Assembly: GCF_008831285.2 (NCBI RefSeq)
Contig: NC_045144.1
Location: forward strand, 20,785,716 to 20,849,715
Direction: 5' to 3'
Origin: Nymphaea colorata
Taxonomy: Eukaryota; Streptophyta; Magnoliopsida; Nymphaeales; Nymphaeaceae
Length of the DNA: 64,000 nucleotides
Shown: positions 12,986-26,362 of the stretch, piece after piece
Numbering within the stretch: the first letter of the stretch is position 1
How the letters are laid out: every line of letters starts with the position of its first letter
The notes under the pieces: generated by a model
Seen by the model: only the letters and a program-made list of their open reading frames with translations
What the model was told of the DNA's origin: nothing
Database searches by the model: none
Made by a program: the position numbers and the translations under genes

Positions 12986-15372
12986 CTCCCACCTCTCCGC
13001 CAAAAACAAATCTCCCATGGCCGCGCTGGTATATGGTCCCCGTTATCGCTTGGCCATGGCTTTGTTGGAATATCTATTTTCATTCTCTGTCATGATCACA
13101 CCCAGAGACTAGCTCCTCCCTCCCCACCAAAAACAAATGTCTCATGAGAGCCATGGCCCTCGTTCTCTCCGTCTCTCTCTCTATTGTGTGTCTTCACGTG
13201 ACAGATCCTGGTAAGAGAGCTCTGCTGTATATGTCAGGACTCACATGGCGTCCATGGAGATATTATGCTCTCTTGTTGATGTCCTGGCCGCTACTGAAAT
13301 TAGTTTAATGGGGAGAGACAGGCGGGGACAAGAAGTTGCCGACGTTCTTGTGGGGTGTTTTGCTTCTGTTTCCTTACATGGTTGCTGTTAAAAAAAGGGT
13401 GCTGTACATTTTTCCTTTTTTTCTGGGTGGGAACAAAAGAGGACCAGGGACAGGGATGGAGGAGAAGTTCCGGATGGCTTTGTGCTTGAAAAAAGTCTCT
13501 GGTGTAGCGGTGCTCTCTATTTTGGACCCTCCTTTGCTTTAAAACGTGGTTCTGTACCGTGTACTTGAAGCTGGAGCGCCTAGCTTTCTGTTTCCTCCTT
13601 CCCCTTCTTGAGATATGGCGAGGTTTTTTGGAGGGAATTGTGTATAGTCACGAGATGGGACCAATCTGAACATAGCATGTTTTATGTTGAAAATGTAGTT
13701 CTTAGTGAGTGCAATGCTCTGTTTCCCCTCTCTCTCTCTCTTATTGGAAATGTGTTTATTGCTTTACTAAAACAGTTGTGGGAAAGGAGCATTGCCTTCA
13801 ACCATAATTGAAAGGAAGATATATATATATATATATATATGAGAAGGGGTAGTCATGCACACAGTTCGGATTTGGGCAGGATTTAGCTCTTAACTGAGTT
13901 TGACTTGATGGGATTGTGCGTAGTGAGTTCTTGATGACTCGAGTTTGGACTTTACAAAACTAAATTCGAATCTGAGTGGCATAAGATTCCACAGTTTAGG
14001 TGTATTCTGAGTTGAAATTTTATGAGAGCTCATAGGATATTGGATTCAGATTTTGATTCAGCTGCTATGAAACTGTATTCAGAATTCAAATCTAAATAGA
14101 ACTCAGATCCAATATCTTTGTTAGATTTGACTAACAAATTTAAAATCTGTTTAAAATGTAGGTTTTTAGTTCGATTCTTGTGGGCATTATGCTTCTGCAT
14201 CTTAAGTGATGCAACATGACACCTGCGTTGAAGGGTGCACTGATGTTATTGTTGGTGTCAATAGATCCAATTCAAATCAGATGTAAGTTTTACCATATCT
14301 GTTTTTATCTATATGTTCAGATTCAAATTCGGAGGCAATTTGCTATACCATATTTTAATCTGAATTTATAACCCAAATCCAGCTTTTAAATTAACATCTT
14401 AATCCGAAGTTTACACCAAATCCAAGCCACGTTATAGACATTGAGTATAGGATATTTATTGAAAACTATATCTGATTTGGATCTGATTCCAGTCAATATT
14501 TGCTTAAATCCGAATTCAACTTTCTTGTTATGTCATTTTTGTATCCGAATCTGATCGGAATTGTTAACCGGATATCATTTCTTTTTCATATCCAATTTTT
14601 TATGCGGTTCATTAGGATATTGGATCTATTTACATCCCAATTCATGGTGTTGAAGAGAAAATGTTAACATTGCCAAAATCAGCCTTCTAATCAAATTGGT
14701 GGTAGATTTGATTGACAGGCAGATCCAAGAGCAGCAGATTTTGTACAATATTATTAAAGAGGTTGTCCCCTTTCATAATTTATTTTTTATATTTTCCTTT
14801 TTTTTCTGAAAATATGTGTATTAACATATTTTGCCACCCCATCATTTCTCAGTCTTGAGTTTCTCCTTGGATTTATCCTCTCAGTGAAACTTTCTCCGTG
14901 TAAAGCAACAAGAGAAAAAATTAGGTAGCCAAACAGATTTCCAAGAACATTTTTCAAGCCTAACTTTTCATTTTCTTTTTTTCAGAATTGAATCCTGCCT
15001 TCAGTTAAGGTGGTGTTTTCATATTCCTGGTTAATCTGAAAACCATGCTGTGTGAAATCCACTGTTTTAACAAACATGGGATCTCAGCAGGATCAGATCT
15101 TAGATTCATGTTTTCATGGATCTGAGATCCATGCTAATGGGATTTGAAAGCCAAGGCTGTCAAACACCACCAAAAGTAATTATGACATTCATGAATGTGT
15201 AAGATTTTTTTATCTGAAAAACTTTTGCTTCAAAATTCAGATTATTTTAAACGGGAAAATTTGGGTGTTTTGCTTTGAATTTGCTTACAATTAGTTCCAA
15301 CATGTCACATGGGTGCGTGTGCTGGTGCCCATGCCGGTGCTGGTGCGTGATGAGGCAAGTTCCCAAAAGAAT

Positions 15373-15378
<6 letters not shown>

Positions 15379-15458
<80 letters not shown>
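15379..15458. repeat. (TA)n microsatellite
   Basis: 80 bases of pure TA. It follows a GTGCCGGTGC-type segment (15320-15350) that resembles the left end of the element at 48.2 kb. The downstream flank (TTTTTAAACTTTTTTTTA, then TAAATAAAAATAGGGG) also matches that locus. This suggests a degraded copy of the same element family. Confidence 0.9.
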
Positions 15459-15463
<5 letters not shown>

Positions 15464-16040
15464 TTATTTGTCAATATTTTTAAACTTTTTTTTATCAAGG
15501 TTACCTTAATTTTATACAAAATTTAAAGTTTTATTAAATAAAAATAGGGGAGGAGAGAGAAAAGAAGGAAAAAAGAAGAGGGAAACATAAAAAAAAAAAT
15601 GAAAAAAAAAAACAAGAGATAAGAAGAACAGGTGCAGTCAGCAGCACATGATTCGGTTTGACAGAGTTGGGTGCCATGTCAGGCTGCAACCCCAGCCGAG
15701 TCAACGAGGGTGCGCCATCATATTTGACGCACCCGTGTGACTTAGGTTCTAACCCTATTTTCAAATAACCAGATGTGGCACTACCTACAAGCTATATGCC
15801 AAATAAAACCATTCACACCACTTATTCTGTCTTTCCTTTCAAGTCAGGTAGTTTATTACATATTTGTGTTAACCCTGATTTAGATTTCTAATCCAAATTC
15901 GACAACGAGTTGCCTTGTCATGATCAAAGACAAATTAAACAAATCTATTCAAGGCAGGCACTCTAAACACCTGTAGTGTTCTATCCACTCTCACCTTGCT
16001 CGAAACATGTAGTTTTTTGCAATGTAGCTTGTAAGACAAT

Positions 16041-16231
16041 GATTAATATCTAATTTCCGCGTCTTATCAACTTCTTCATCACCTTGGCTGCGGCTTCTTC
16101 TTGAATTAGCAATTTAGCAAGCTGGGGTTAGGCAGAACTGATTAATATCTAATTTCCACATCTTAAAAACTTCTCCTTCGCCTTGGATGCGGCTTTTTTC
16201 TTGCAGTAGCAAGCGGGGGTTAGGCAGAACC
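16041..16231. repeat. 99-bp tandem duplication
   Basis: GATTAATATCTAATTTCC starts both copies, at 16041 and 16140. Both continue through CTTGG(C/A)TGCGGCTT and end at GGGGTTAGGCAGAAC. The copies have diverged by substitutions and small gaps. Confidence 0.8.
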
Positions 16232-16403
16232 TTACCAAAGTACAGTAAAGCAGTGGTCGAGCCACATGTTGGCTCAAAGGTGCACATAGCGGCTCTGACC
16301 TACGGAAAAATACACTTAAGGGCTGGGTCCAAGTAATAGTAATGCCTTCACTCCTCAATGAAAAATGCATTGAAGGCATGGGTTTGGATCACTACTTACA
16401 ACT

Positions 16404-16600
16404 AGGAGGAGCGGAGCCAAGGGGGGGCCGCATGGGCCCTGTCCCCACCTCAATTTTTTTTTTTTTAACTTACATGTAAATGTTAGAAAATTTTACTTGT
16501 TCTATATAAAAATTTTGAAAAATTATAGTTCGGTCTATGTCAAAATTTAGAAACTTTAATTTGGCCCTCCTCATGTAAAGTTTCTGGCTCAGCCCCTGCA
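16404..16600. mobile_element. short TIR element (GGCGGAGCC-type family), copy 1
   Basis: The left end GGAGCGGAGCCA is inverted relative to the right end TGGCTCAGCCCC. The AT-rich interior (TTAGAAAATT, ACAAAAATTTTGAAAAAT-like words) matches a second copy near 62.3 kb. It is non-coding, and the superfamily is unknown. Confidence 0.45.
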
Positions 16601-17677
16601 GCTAGGGTTTCATCATGGGGAATCAATATGCAATGCACAAAATAATGCAAGCACCAAAAGATTAATTTGCCAATGACATTGTGACTCCTTTTTTCTCATT
16701 CTCGTCAACAATTTACTATGTTTTGTCTTGCACTAGAGGGGAGAGAGATCTCTGTACTTATTACTGTCGGATGAACATTTACTATGTTTCCATCCCCGGT
16801 TATATATACATGTATAAAACAAATTGAAATCTGAAGGCTGCCGGATGGCTAAATATTTAAAGACTGTGGCTGCTAAACCTTAAACCATTCATTGTATGGT
16901 GTTTCTAATGACAGTCTTAAAAGATTTTGTTATCCGAAAACATCTGGTAGCCATCTGATATATATATAATATCTAGAGAGAGAGAGAGAGAGAATTTAGT
17001 CTCAAATTTGGACAAAAGTTTCCCATTTCTGAAATTGATAGATAGATATATATGTGTGTTTCTCTCTGATATTACTTACTGAAAGTGGATGAAAATACTA
17101 TGATCATCTGAAGCTTTTTTCAAAAATGATAATGGCTTTTGCTAAATTTTCATGAGTTTCAAGAATTCATAAGGGTGTTAGTCATTTTAAAGTCTGATGG
17201 AACATGGCAGATGTCGAAAAAGCTTTTGAAGGAAGATGATTGTTTTGGTAATCTGTTTTGGGTAGAAAATTTAGCTAAATGCATCTCAATTCCCTGATTA
17301 ATCCCCAATTATCTACATACATTTCTCTCTCTAAATGGCACCGTTTTCCTTTAATCAATTTGAAAATTTTCTTTAACTGCACATTCTCTCTCTCTAACCT
17401 GCTGGGGAGAGCCTCTCCCAAAATGTGATTGCCAAAAAGATTGAAAGGAACGTGCTCTAAAATACAAGACCGAAAGACAAAAATTCCATGTCCCCAAGCA
17501 AGGAAATCCGAAACTGGCAAAGATAAAACCCACTTAGCCCCAACCAAGCATGTTCTATATAGTAGGTAGGAAGTGTGCAAGCTATCTCCATCTTGGTTCC
17601 ATTTCTTTTAAGAAAATTTAGTCCTGGACACAATGTTCTTGTTGCCAAACACACACATGTGTCACTGGATCACACCA

Positions 17678-17905
17678 TTAAATCTTCTCCTTGCTTATGA
17701 AGGCAGGCTTGAGATCAACCAGGAACTCCTGCATCATCTGCCTAACTGTAGGAATAGAAATACTTCCTCTACTGCCTGTTGGTGGAGCATCCGTAAACCA
17801 ACCAGAACCTTGCCGTATCAGGAACCATTTTCTATCATCTTTCCTTCTAAGGCACTCTTTTAATGGCAGAGACAGATACGAGCCAGAGAGAGCAACTAAT
17901 AACAC
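17678..17905 (-). other. unassigned coding-looking segment
   Basis: An open frame on the minus strand runs about 70 residues without stops. Its composition is unlike the flanking AT-rich DNA (SGSYLSLPLKECLRRKDDRK, then WFLIRQGSGWFTDAP). A possible splice acceptor (TTATTAG) precedes it near 17906. I recognise no family. It could be an orphan exon, part of a decayed gene, or chance. It is on the same strand as ERG28 and about 1.6 kb past that stop codon. Confidence 0.22.
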
Positions 17906-19522
17906 ATGTTTTTAGAATACGTGCTGCAAAAAATACTATATTCCTATGTGATTATGTCCAGCTATTTGTTGTTGGATTTAAGAATAGCATACTGATTTTT
18001 TAGACGAGCATTATAACACCATGTGTTCCAATAGCACAATGTTCTTTTTATCAAATGTCCTCAAGAAAAGCATGTCTTGACATAACAAAGAGAGATTTAG
18101 TATTTTTTAAAAGCATGGAATGGTGAGGAAATTTGATCTGGTTTATGTTTAAGATGTAAATAGCATTGTTACAATTATATAATTGTTAAAAGATAGTTTC
18201 TCACATTAGCAGTTATATGCAAAGTGTTTACTTTTGACTGAAATAAAAAACAATTACTGCAATGTTGGCTATGAGATAATACAAGAACAGCTGATACGAT
18301 GTGCGATTGATAGCCCATCTACATGTGTGCGTCCAAACAGAAGTGTTATTATTGTATTTTTCCTTAAGATATTACTATCATTTACTTAAGATACCGCGGA
18401 TTGGGTTTTCTTAGCTCTGTGTTTTTTCCATTCAGTTCAGAACTGGTTGATTCAGCTAACTAGATATCTGAGTACCAAACTCTTCTGTTGGAGGAGAACG
18501 TAAAGAGAGGAAATAGCTTGTGTTTTGTATTCTCCCTTCTCTGCTTTCACATAATATACTCAATGTTATTCAGAATCTCAGATCGCAGTGAGAGTTTTGC
18601 CTTCTAGTTGCAACCTTTGACTGGTTTTATTTACTTCTTGTCAAGCAACCACATTAAAAGCATTTATAATAAAAGATCTGAATCCTCTTCTATCCACTCA
18701 TTCGCTGTTACAGGCTTGTGCTTTGAAAATTACCGTTGGAAAGAAAATCAACCTTACGGCATCCTCCCTCTACCCTTGTAAGCCAGCAGGTTGCACTTTC
18801 CTGTTGCTGGTCTTATATCAGTTGTGTGTTCAATGAACTCGAAGGAATCTGCCCAACCCATCTTAGCAGTTGAGAAGAAAGAAAGGACAACATAGAACTT
18901 TGCAGAAAGAATTACACATACCCTATTATATTGAGGCTAATCCAAGGTTACACATTCGACAGGCATCATAAGTAACTCGGCCTTGTACAAACTCAAAAAC
19001 AATGTCGAACATAACATGGATATCTAAACTTTTATCAGGAAATCACATTTTCATACCGCAAACAAATCAGAAATGCAAACCTAAACCTGTAGCCGTTGGG
19101 GAAACAGTAAAATCCTCTAAATGTATCTACCCAACCCAAAGAAGCACACAAACTTCTTCAGCTTGGCAAGAGGTTACGGAAACCCATGAGAGTCAAAATA
19201 TAACCGTATCCAACAGCTTGGTGGTCCACCCCACCAAACGAACTTTTTGGGTCTGAAAATTACCTTCTACATTAACCCTCACTAAGCAATTTGGTGCACC
19301 CAAAAAAAAAATTTGCTCGCAGTTGAGTAACTGCAAAAGGAATCGAACAAAGAGACCCGTATTTCAAGTGCATTGACAGGACAATCTTTCATATGCTTAA
19401 CAAACAAACATGAGGTAAAGGGTAGCAGAGTAACCAGAGAGACAAAAGGTTTGTGACAGTAGACCACTCAACAGATATCAGCTAGGCTAGTCCTCTCTGC
19501 ATATACAAAACAATGACATGGT

Positions 19523-22500
19523 TTATTCCTGCTTCATTGCTTGAGGTTTATGAGCATTCCACCTGATGATCATCCAAAGGATCGATGTACCTGATTCACA
19601 CCATTTGGAAGTGAGACATGGATTGCATTAGAAACCAAATTTTGATATATACTAAAATATGGATGATGGTTCTAAACAACAATGGCCTTCCAATCAGGCT
19701 TGTTTGCACATGGGCAAGCCAGGCCAACAGGATAAGATACTTGAATGCAGTCTGACCTGCAAAATTATTAAATCTAACTTCTTTGCAAACCATGATCAAG
19801 AACTGAAGCCGTTACACCTTTTCAAATAAGATATATAGAAGAGACAAAGGGAAACGAAACACCTTTGACATGTTGACTTCAATACTATTCCACTATGATC
19901 CTTATCCTCCAACTTGCGTTGGATGCCAAAAAAAAACATATGTTTCTAAGCTAAGCTCGATTAGGTTGAGTTTCTCCTCTTTCACCACTTGTTGGATGCA
20001 TGTTAGACTGGATTTTCACGGCAATATATTTGGACCTATTTTGAGCAAGAAGCTGTAATGGCTTCACAATGAAAATATTCATCATCAACCACTAGGAAAA
20101 TTCTCCAAGATATTATTATTAATCTGGGGTATGAATAACTTGAGATTCCTACACGATGCAGATGAATAGGACAACCAGCGTCAACCCGCATTCACTGCAA
20201 ACTGCTCCACACAGAAAACTAATCTTTTGTAATGTCATCAAAACCTAGAGAGTGTTTGATTCCCAGCATTCTGCAAATCAGACATTAATGCAAACATGGA
20301 ATGCCCTCGGACAGTGAGGAACAGATGGCCACAGTTACCAGAGCATCCATTTATTACAAAGCAAATGCAGGCCCTAGTGTTCATTCTTTCCACTCCTGGA
20401 ATGCCAGGCAGAGAATGCCCCATTCTAGGAGATCCATGAACAGGAATAAAAAGCCCTCTATATCTCCACTTATTATCTGAATTCCATTATCAGGAATCCT
20501 TAGTATTCCCTAAGAAAATCCAATTTCCATATTTTTGAGTCCAGATTACTTGTCTGAGAAACAACCATAGACAAAAAATCACGATCCAAGTTCTAAAATG
20601 CAAAAATCAATTGCTATACCGTTTTAAGGCAAACATAGATTGTTCAACAGGGTTTCAGAAAGGGCTATAGTTTGAAGCATGAGCAATCTACATCCTATAT
20701 AACATAGACATCTTAAGTGTCCTTTGAAAAAATGAGTTAATGATTGTACTTCAAGGCACAGTCCTGGAAGCTTCTCAGTCCTCCCAAAATACAGATAAGT
20801 TTTACCTTGAAAAAAGGATGCCATCCAGTGCACATGATAAATTAGCATTTAGGTGTTCACAAAATTAACCAATTACAATGTGATCGAGTTAAGTTTGCTA
20901 GCTGCCAAACAAGATCAGACAAAGAACCTAGAAATAAAGGTGAATATTCCTATTTCATCGAAAGTCAAAACCATTAGCTACACATATTTCTTGCATTCAG
21001 TCCATTCTACTTTTTAATTTATAAGTTTCTTTTCCAAATTCAGGAATTTTCGACATACTCTGCCCTTTAGAATACACGATAATGTCTTTTTAATGCCTCC
21101 AAAGGTTGTATCTAAGTTTGGATAGGATCTAACCTACCTGAACATATTCAGTTAAATTGATTATCTGGATTGAATTGATATTTCAACAGCTTGGTTTTGG
21201 AGTCATACAACCAGCTAAGCTTCATCCTCCACTAACACATCTCATATTTGCAAGGTATCATCAAGCGATTAGCAAAAAGATTGACAGCATTATATTCTTT
21301 GACCACTGAGTTTTACCAAAATTCAAACCTAAGATCTTATAGTGCTTCCATATCTTTTCCCCACTAATCAACAACTCAGAAATGGAAACCAATTCAATCT
21401 TTTCTTTTTTATATAACCAACTGGCATATGGGACCTCACCACTTTATTCCCAAATAGTAACACTTTCCATGCAATTGGCAATTCTACTTGCTATTACTCA
21501 AAAAGGCCAACTCTGAGTTAACAAAAAATCACTCAGCACCTTGGAATGCAGTGCACATGCTAGACATAACCAACATGATACAATGCTCATGCATGTAAGG
21601 TACTTTTCCAGGAGAAACACAAGCACTTCTTTTTTTCCCTTTTTGATTGTTCACCTATATAGAAAACTGGACCACCTGAAGTAAAGTTGCATAAGAACTT
21701 GCTTACACTTAGGCAGCCTGAACCCAACACCGGCAGCAAATATAAACTGACGTTGTTAACTTAAAGGAATCAGCTGTTCTAAAGAAGGCCTACACAGGAT
21801 ATTGGGCTGTTGATTTCACAAGTGACAGATGTACTTAGGAATCGGATCATGGCCATCCTTATTACTACCTTTCGTATTTTCATTTATATGATTTCTTTTA
21901 CAGTGTTCCTTTTATGCTCTAAAACAATTTTTCAGTTGTTTTCTTTTATATTTTTGCTTGAAACACCAGGACAGAAAGTCTAGTATTTCCTAACCTATTC
22001 TATTGATCTATATTCTATACAATTTCAAGTCACAGTTTGGACTCAACTTTTTTTTTTTTTTTGAAAACCATACTTTGGAGAAGTTCTTGTCAAGAACAAC
22101 ATTCATGACAGTGCTTTCAGGAATTATCAGCAGGTTTCTTGGATACTTGGCATGAAATCCCAAACAAAGGTTTTGAAATGGATGACATGCCATAAGCTTG
22201 TGCCTTATACATAGACAATATTTCCTACAGTCTTATAAATCTGAAGCAGATTGTAGGTCTGTCTACAAACCCACGCTATTCACATAAAATTAAAGGCCAT
22301 CTAACTAGATCAATATAACTTTTAAGAATTTCCAATTCCCAGTCTCAAGCTAGAAATTAAATTCAAACTTGAAACAAACCACAAAGAGAAGCTGCATTCA
22401 TCTCAAGGAGTTTTTTTTTTCACATTTCTATTTTTGCATGCTCCTGTCCCTATTTCTTTTATGAATTATCATAAGCTTCTCTTAACGGCCTGGCTTGAAG

Positions 22501-23825
22501 AATTAACGTAGAGAGAAACTATTGCTCAGACTTGCTGCAGCATCTAGCTTTTGCTGAGAAGTTTAAATGTTCTTAGTAAAGACAATTCAGATAAGGAGAA
22601 AAATTTTGATCGGTTTCATATTAAAATCTGGAAAATAACAGAAATTTTTTAAAACACAATATCAAATTAGAAGCACCAAGAAAGAACACATACCAGCAAA
22701 GAAACCAACTGTCGTAAGGTTTGTGATTGCCATGGTTTCATATATCAAGTACTCACTGACGAAATGGCCCAGCGCGTAAATAAAAGAAAGAAACGTGGCA
22801 AGGTAGAGAGGCTTGTTCTCTAGATTAAATGCGCAGAGGAAGCAAAGTGTGCAAGTCAAAAGTGTCCACACTCCAAATGTCCTTCCGTGCACTTCGGTAA
22901 CTGCACAGAGAACCCAGGTTTTACAAAGCAAATCATAAAAATTACCACATCTGTGGAGAACATGCTGCGAATAGGTCTAATTAGCAATCAAATAAAATTA
23001 AAAAAAAGAAAGACAAACTTCTTGTAGCTTCAACATATCAAACAACAAACGTAAAAAGTTATGCGAGGATGTAAACCAGGGAGCATAATCGAAAAGGAAA
23101 AAACTGCTCTATACCATCCAATATTGAATAAGCAAGAGGCAAGGAATTGAAGAAAGACGACCCCCACAATTATTTCACACACTTATGTCTAAGTGATAAC
23201 CAGCACAACTGAGCCACTTTTAAGAAAAACTCATATATATAAACAGACGACAAAAAACAGAGAAAAGGGGAAGAAATAGGAGAATGGAAAAATGAGAAAA
23301 ATTGGCACTCAAGGCTTTTCGATATATATGGAACGAAGGGGCATGGTCGACAGGAGATACTTGAGGCAGTTAGTTCCGCTCAAAAACGACCAAAAAAGTT
23401 TCCTTTTCTACATATAATATAGAACTGCTCGGCTCGAGTTGCAGAAGGAGAATGCAAAATGAATTTCCCCCAAATAAGGGCTAAATGGAACCAACTGCAT
23501 GAATACAACAACAGATCTAGAAGAGCTCAATATTCATTTCTTCCAAGACAGAAGCTAAATGGAAAACCAACATCATAAACAAATCAAAGAACGCACTGGG
23601 ACCCAGAAACCTAGCAAGGCCAAGCGCAGAGACATGAGAAAACCACCACATGCAAATAATGGGAAGCATCGCTTGCAAGCAGCTACAATGTGAGAGAGAC
23701 AGAGACTGACGGGAGGATTTGGAGTAGACGGCGAGGCGGAGAGCCCAGATGTCGAAGTAGCCGAACCAGACGGAGGCGAGGCGAAGAGACCCCACCAGCA
23801 TCAACCACCAACCTAGCGCCTCCAT
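19523..23825 (-). CDS. ERG28: ERG28, sterol C4-demethylation scaffold protein
   Basis: Three coding exons on the minus strand: 23825-23711, 22900-22694 and 19590-19523. They total 390 bases and encode 129 residues, the usual plant ERG28 length. The product begins MEALGWWLMLVGSLRLASVW and continues with FGYFDIWALRLAV, TEVHGRTFGVWTLLTCTLC, NKPLYLATFLSFIYALGHF and YLIYETMAITNL. It ends with a short last exon coding GTSILWMIIRW and a lysine-containing tail. Four hydrophobic helices are expected in the ER membrane. In the family, ERG28 tethers the sterol 4-methyl oxidase, C3-dehydrogenase/decarboxylase and reductase into one complex. All splice sites are GT-AG. The start is the ATG at 23825, which matches the conserved N-terminus. 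Intron 2 is 3.1 kb long and holds only repeat-like sequence. Confidence 0.95.
19591..22693 (-). other. ERG28 intron 2 (3.1 kb)
   Basis: It is AT-rich with no coding frame that I trust. The part around 20.22-20.55 kb has GAATGCC/GGAATC-type words in both orientations and may be an old MITE-like insertion. It separates the last 68-base coding exon from the rest of ERG28. Confidence 0.7.
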
Positions 23826-24821
23826 TCCCACACCTCTCTCTCTCTCTCTCTCCCTCTCTCTCTCTGTCGCGTCGCGTCAAATGCCACCACCACCTCTGCC
23901 CCCTAGCGTCGTCAGCTGCAGCTTGACACTGCTGCCTCTGGGTATTTCACCGTAGTCGCAAAAGATTTGCAGTAACGACAAAATGGCGACGGTTTACAGA
24001 ATACCAAACAACAAATTATTTTGGGGAAGTTCTTAAACGCATCAACAAATCCCTTTCCAGGCATCGATGATCGAACAAAAAAAAGCATCAATGCACAGCA
24101 AATGACTATATTCGACAAGAATCAAACATCAAATTTTACAAGCATATCTGAAAAGAAATGGTTTTCTGGTCTAAATTTTTCTTCCATTCTGTCAAGTTTG
24201 ATCCTCATTTTCATGATTACATTTTTCCAATCAATGGACGTTTCAAACCCATATCTGCTCATGGGTTACTCTATATTTTTTCTTACAAGTTCACAGACTC
24301 ATCGGTCAACCATTACCAAACAATCTATATCCACAATTACAAACCATGAAATTGCTCGTATCTGGGAGAATTTTCTCTTGCTCTCAAAATGATCTTAAAG
24401 GTAACGTTTAGTTGGAAGTACAGCCATCACAACAAGGAGAACGGATTTAGTTGACATCTTAATGATCCGCTTCATTTCATCCTTCAAATGATATCACCTA
24501 ACGCTTCCATTTATCAAGTAGACTTGCTAACCAAGTCATTCATTTGTTTATCAATGTACTTTACGGCTTTACACAATCAGTTAAGGAGATTATGCTTTTT
24601 AAGTGGTTTTGGGCCTTAGATATAATTGGAAAGCACTTGAATAAAAGTTAAATCATATGAAAGCACTTGAATAAAAGTAAAACAATATATATAAAGTCAA
24701 ATATTGTAGAATAACTAAATTTGAAAACGCATTACTAAAAGGACCAAATTGTATCCAAAGCTAACATACACCATGGCATCACCGCATCATAAACCGTTAT
24801 TTAATGCCAATATAGTCTGTT

Positions 24822-24974
24822 TATATATATATATATATATATATCAAGAGAGATAGAATGTGAAATATGCTAGCCTATCTGTATCTTACTCTAATCACAG
24901 CAGCTCAATGCCTTACATGGGACATGTATGATTAAACACATCGTGTGATGCAATACATCGAGTGGTATGCTTGG

Positions 24975-25013
<39 letters not shown>

Positions 25014-25146
25014 AGAGAGATAGAATGTGAAATATGCTAGCCTATCTGTATCTTACTCTAATCACAGCAGCTCAATGCCTTACATGGGGCATGTATGATT
25101 AAACACATCGTGTGATGCAATACATCGAGTGGTATGCTTGGTATGC
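24822..25146. repeat. 167-bp tandem duplication including a (TA)n array
   Basis: A unit starting ATCAAGAGAGATAGAATG occurs at 24843 and again at 25010. The two copies are nearly identical for about 135 bases up to GGTATGCTTGGTATG. The (TA)n array in front of the unit was copied too (24822-24842 and 24979-25010). The near-identity indicates a young event. Confidence 0.9.
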
Positions 25147-25850
25147 TACGAGAGGAAGTGGGATTTCTTCATCCATCTAAACGGAGAAATTCAAAGATTA
25201 TATGTGTATATATATATAAACCATATTACTTGGGTAAGAGACAAAAACTTGACCTATTGAAGTTAATGACTAAAATAATTTTTCATCTAATCTTATGACT
25301 ATGATCTAAAAAGTAATTTGGTGAGAAACGTATTAAGTTAGTCATTTTTTACTTTAATAATAATCCAAAAAACAAAGGTCTCTTACAACATCAAAATTTT
25401 GATAGTACAAATAATTTCCTTTTTCACAAAAACAACTTGAACTAAAATATGATTTATATAAAATTAGTGTTTATAAACACATGATTCATATTTTGTTTAG
25501 AACACTCTTTAACACAAATTTAATGGGTTTAGTTTTTATTCCTTACAGAAGTGGTCATGGTATATGTATATAGTTTGTATGTGTGTGTAAGCATCGGCAT
25601 CATTTGCCATACTAGGGACATAAAGTTTCGAAGAAGGCAGTATTATCGTGGCAAACGCCTCTAAATTGCCACAAAGTTCTACTAATCAGATACTGTATAA
25701 AATAGAAACCAAATTCAGACCTTTATATGTAGGATATTTGTTAGAATGAGACATGTTCTTTGGTTCTTTAATGAACAGTTGTTAATTTTCTAGTAGAATC
25801 TGACTAACCAGACTCGATTTCAGTCCGAAATTTCGGGACATTGACAACAT

Positions 25851-25941
25851 ACTCTCGATTAAAATTTGGAACACCCTACTCTCGATTAAAATTTGGGACA
25901 CCCTACTCTCTATTAATATTGGGAACATCCTACTCTCGGTT
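25851..25941. repeat. 27-bp minisatellite
   Basis: Units begin ACTCTCGATT at 25851 and 25878, ACTCTCTATT at 25905 and ACTCTCGGTT at 25932, an exact 27-bp period. Each contains an AATTTGG(G)ACACCCT-type segment. Confidence 0.9.
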
Positions 25942-26362
25942 AGGAACTCTGGTTCTTCCATGGCTCCACCAGGTCCTATGGGCACTTGCCGATTCCGGGG
26001 GTTGAGAAACCGAGTCTTTCTGTACCTGGGTCGCCTGTGTCGAAAATGAAATCCATGCGTCCATGTTGAGAGTGAAAGAGAGAGGGAGAGATACAGACGT
26101 GACCAGAGACGTGGTCTGCTTCAGCTTCACACACACATCCCGGCTTTGTTCTCTGCATTTAACAAGTACTTGTTTCTTGATTCGCTCTCTCGCTCTCTCT
26201 CCAAATCACTGGCTAAGACGGAGGAGATGTGATGGGAAGGCGGAGAACAGGATAACGGAGGGAGGGTGAGGAAGCTTGTTCTCAAGGTGGGCATTGCGGA
26301 ACACTTAGCTTGGATTGGCGGCGGAGGAGGATTTTCTTGTGCATTCCTCTTCTGTTCGCCCC

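Larger units (their letters stand above)
12986..19522. other. intergenic region between DUF789 and ERG28
   Basis: About 12986-13800 is probably the 3' UTR and downstream flank of the DUF789 gene. The rest has no recognised gene. Around 13.9-14.6 kb the DNA is rich in GATCCAATAT and ATTCAAATC-type words, typical of old degraded repeats. The last few hundred bases below 19523 probably include the ERG28 3' UTR. Confidence 0.5.
23826..26362. other. intergenic region between divergent ERG28 and mTERF9
   Basis: ERG28 (minus) and mTERF9 (plus) point away from each other, so both promoters lie here. A (CT)n run (about 23833-23864) sits just upstream of the ERG28 start. The GC-rich stretch from about 25.98 kb to the mTERF9 start is probably its promoter and leader. 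The middle holds tandem duplications and a minisatellite, listed separately. Confidence 0.6.
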
